A stretch of 64,000 nt of DNA from contig NZ_LAVA02000097.1 of the NCBI RefSeq assembly GCF_000974985.2, positions 62,001 through 126,000 of the forward strand, written 5' to 3'. Position 1 is the stretch's first letter; the number at the start of each line of letters is the position of its first letter. A model generated the notes under the pieces. The model was not told the DNA's origin and ran no database searches. It worked only from the letters and a program-made list of their open reading frames with translations. This document shows, piece after piece, positions 61,943 through 64,000 of this stretch. Origin of the DNA: Streptomyces mangrovisoli (GTDB lineage Bacteria; Actinomycetota; Actinomycetes; Streptomycetales; Streptomycetaceae). Both the position numbers and the translations under genes were made by a program.

Positions 61943-63780
61943 CGGAGTCCAGACACGCGCTCATCATCGCCAACGACCAGTACACCGACCAGGGGTTGAA
62001 AAAACTCAGGGCACCCGCGCAGGACGCGACGGCACTGGAGAAGGTGCTGCACGACCCGCAGATAGGCGACTTCGAGGTGGGGGTCGTGCACAACGCGTCG
62101 GCCGACCTCATGCGCCGGCGCATCCAGGGTTTCTTCAACGACCGCAGCCGCGCCGACACGCTCCTGCTGCATTTCTCCTGCCACGGTCTCAAGAGCGAGT
62201 CCGGCGAACTGTACTTCGCCGCCAGCGACACCGAACCCCCGCTCCTGGCGGCGACGGCCGTCCCCTCCCAGTTCGTCCGCAGTTGCATGTCCACCACCCG
62301 TGCGGGCCGCACCGTCCTGTTCCTCGACTGCTGTTACGGCGGCGCCTTCTCCCGGGGTTCGTCCTCCGTGCGCGCTTCCGGAGACGTCAACGTGCTCGAG
62401 TCGTTCGCGAAGGACGAGCCGGCCACCGGCCGCGGCTGGGCCGTCATCACCGCGTCCGACTCCATGGAGTACGCCTTCGAGGGCAGCCAGCTCGCCGACA
62501 ACTCCGCCTCACGGCCTTCCGTGTTCACACACGCGGTCGTCGAGGGCCTGGAGACCGGCGAGGCCGACCTCGACGCGGACGGGGAGGTCTCCCTCGACGA
62601 CTTGTACGAGTACGTCTACCGGCACGTACGGGAGCAGAGCCCCCATCAGACGCCGAAGAAGGCGGCCGAGATGCACGGGGAGCTGCATCTGGCGCACAAC
62701 CGGCGCGGCCGCATCAAGATCGTCGCCATTCCCTCGCCGCCCTCGCTGCGAGCAGCGATGACGAGCAACGACGTCCTCACCCGGCAGGGCGCGGTGCTGG
62801 AGCTGCGCAAGCGCATGCTGCACACGGAGCTGCCGGTGGCGGAAGGGGCGCGTCAGCACCTGGAGGAGGTCGCGCGCAACGACATCCAGCAGATCGCCGA
62901 GCTGGCGACCGACGCACTCCAGGAGATCCGTCTGGCGCCCTCCGTCGACCACCTCGACTTCGGCCTGCTGCCGAGGGGTTCACCGTCCCGGACGCAGGCC
63001 GTGACCCTGCACGGCCCGCCGCTGGCCCGGCACTGCATGGCGCAGCCCCAGAAGTCGTGGCTGCGGGTCGAGCCGACCCTGAGCGGCCTGGAGGTCCACG
63101 TCGACACAGGCACCGAGGGTCATCTGTCGGGCGACATCGCGCTGAAGGGCGTCGCCGACGAGTCGGTGATCCACGTCGAGGCGGTGGTGGGCCCGGCACC
63201 CGAACCCGGGCCCGGACCGGGACCCGGACCCGGCACGGAGACCGCACGCGAGACGTCCGAGGTCCGTGCAAAGTCGTCGTCCGGACCGGACGGCGAGCCG
63301 GACACCGTGGACGACGAACCTGCGGCCACCTCAGGTCCCACCGAGAGGGTGCCTACGACCACCACGCGCCCGCCGCACACGGATGATGCGTCGGCACCAT
63401 CCCGCCGCGCACCCATCCTCTCCGGTGCCGCTCTCGCCCTCGCGGCCACAGCGGTCGGCAGCGCCGTATGGGCCATTTCGGCCGTCTCGGTGGCGGTGTC
63501 GGAACGGATCCACGCGGGGTCCCAAGGCAACATCGAGGACAACTTCCAGAAGCACGGAGCGCTCACGCCGCTCATCCTGTGCCTGGTCACCGGCGCGCTG
63601 GCGCTCGTCGTCGGCGCGTACGCCCGGCACGATCTGGGAGCCCGGCCGGCGCGTTACACGCGGCAGGCGGCGAGCACCACGCAAGCGCTGACCTCCCTCA
63701 CGAAGTGGCTGGCGATACCGGCGCTGATCCTGGCCCTCCTGGTGGACATCGCCTATCTGGTGGCCAGCCACTACGTGTGA
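61939..63780 (+). CDS. Caspase-family (metacaspase-like) peptidase with C-terminal membrane anchor
   Basis: Encodes 613 residues. The caspase domain (1-260) has the catalytic dyad His82 (LLLHFSCHGLKSE) and Cys132 (LFLDCCYGGAF), starting with RHALIIANDQYTDQGLKKL. A helical and beta-rich middle follows (270-430), then a Pro/Gly-rich linker (PEPGPGPGPGPG). Three C-terminal membrane segments are visible: GAALALAATAVGSAVWAISA, LTPLILCLVTGALALVVG and WLAIPALILALLVDIAYLV. It is coupled to the EACC1 gene. Such proteases are proposed effectors in programmed-death-like defence. Membrane tethering suggests action at the cell membrane. Confidence 0.93.
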   Translation: MTESRHALIIANDQYTDQGLKKLRAPAQDATALEKVLHDPQIGDFEVGVVHNASADLMRRRIQGFFNDRSRADTLLLHFSCHGLKSESGELYFAASDTEPPLLAATAVPSQFVRSCMSTTRAGRTVLFLDCCYGGAFSRGSSSVRASGDVNVLESFAKDEPATGRGWAVITASDSMEYAFEGSQLADNSASRPSVFTHAVVEGLETGEADLDADGEVSLDDLYEYVYRHVREQSPHQTPKKAAEMHGELHLAHNRRGRIKIVAIPSPPSLRAAMTSNDVLTRQGAVLELRKRMLHTELPVAEGARQHLEEVARNDIQQIAELATDALQEIRLAPSVDHLDFGLLPRGSPSRTQAVTLHGPPLARHCMAQPQKSWLRVEPTLSGLEVHVDTGTEGHLSGDIALKGVADESVIHVEAVVGPAPEPGPGPGPGPGTETARETSEVRAKSSSGPDGEPDTVDDEPAATSGPTERVPTTTTRPPHTDDASAPSRRAPILSGAALALAATAVGSAVWAISAVSVAVSERIHAGSQGNIEDNFQKHGALTPLILCLVTGALALVVGAYARHDLGARPARYTRQAASTTQALTSLTKWLAIPALILALLVDIAYLVASHYV

Positions 63781-63821
63781 ACCACCTTGGCGCCCTTGGT
63801 GCGGGACGCTGTTCGGGACTG

Positions 63822-64000
63822 TCAGAACGCCGACCCAGGGGTCACGTAACCCTCCACGCGGACCCTCCGGTAGCCCGCGCTCCTGGCCGACGCGATGCCC
63901 TCGGGGGAAGCCGCCGCGAAGTTGTCCTGCCGCCGGGCGTTCCAGTACTGGTAGAGCGGCACGGTGCCCGGCGCGTGGTAGGTCCAGATGTACCCCTGGA
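63822..64000 (-). CDS. C-terminal end of a DUF5648-like repeat protein (5' part outside window)
   Basis: Only the last 59 codons are present. The end reads IWTYHAPGTVPLYQYWNARR, then QDNFAAASPEGIASARSAGY and VEGYVTPGSAF before the stop. The PLYxYWN, then DNF and AGY spacing is that of the DUF5648 repeat, found in secreted hydrolases of Streptomyces as a C-terminal unit. The enzyme it belongs to cannot be told from this fragment. Confidence 0.7.
   Translation of the reverse strand, partial: QGYIWTYHAPGTVPLYQYWNARRQDNFAAASPEGIASARSAGYRRVRVEGYVTPGSAF

Noticed and set aside
1..64000. tRNA, rRNA, transposase or integrase genes
   Set aside because: No cloverleaf-like segment, rRNA motif or recombinase motif was found on either strand.

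Overview
The window is high-GC actinobacterial DNA and is almost certainly a Streptomyces chromosome. The signs are third-codon GC bias, many GTG and TTG starts, 4-bp start/stop overlaps, secreted and lipoprotein genes, and families typical of Streptomyces (FxsA/FxsB, SAV_2336-type vWA proteins, DUF6585, DUF6338, DUF6578, DUF4232, rifamycin phosphotransferase). I see no rRNA, tRNA, CRISPR array, transposase or integrase.

Bases 1-15721 hold the most striking structure: two related operons running away from a shared 400-bp control region (8391-8790). Both have the order Trypco1-type small protein, trypsin-like protease fused to a VMAP-C-like domain, MoxR AAA+ ATPase, and SAV_2336-type vWA protein. 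This is the core of the vWA-MoxR-associated (VMAP) NTP-dependent conflict systems. The two arms end differently. The minus arm (A) ends in a TPR-like vWA protein, translationally coupled to an FxsA-type RiPP precursor and followed by an FxsB radical SAM maturase that leaves the window at base 1. The plus arm (B) ends in one large fusion: a degenerate vWA, a caspase fold lacking its catalytic His and Cys, a P-loop NTPase and a C-terminal NYN/YacP-like nuclease domain.

Bases 15722-32612 are mixed. They hold a non-coding kilobase, a secreted protein plus a lipoprotein of unknown function, an HExxH protease with two ricin-type trefoils, an ABC exporter divergent from a NarL-type two-component system, an MFS exporter, a secreted GH87-type alpha-1,3-glucanase, a beta-propeller protein with a possible read-through tail, a GNAT acetyltransferase and a formate/nitrite-type channel with a repetitive tail.

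Bases 32699-40089 hold an HD-domain remnant, a DUF6585 membrane protein, a small secreted protein probably controlled by the upstream AraC regulator, a divergent LysR/EamA pair and a secreted M4 metalloprotease.

Bases 40177-48918 (minus) start with a tightly coupled CHAT-peptidase operon: CpXC zinc ribbon-TPR-CHAT, TPR protein, DUF6338 membrane protein and a small acidic protein. Next comes a decaying stretch (DUF6578 gene, frameshifted small gene, truncated NTPase) and a membrane-anchored HTH protein. Bases 49426-58444 (plus) encode a DUF4232 secreted protein and two giant proteins of unknown function, one broken by a C9 frameshift and the other by an in-frame amber codon. The end of the window holds rph (rifamycin phosphotransferase), an EACC1-caspase pair with an intact catalytic dyad and a membrane anchor, and the C-terminus of a DUF5648-like repeat protein.

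The window therefore has four separate peptidase- or NTPase-centred conflict or signalling modules (A, B, CHAT-TPR, EACC1-caspase) among ordinary accessory genes. Functions are inferred from motifs and neighbours read by eye; no database search was possible.
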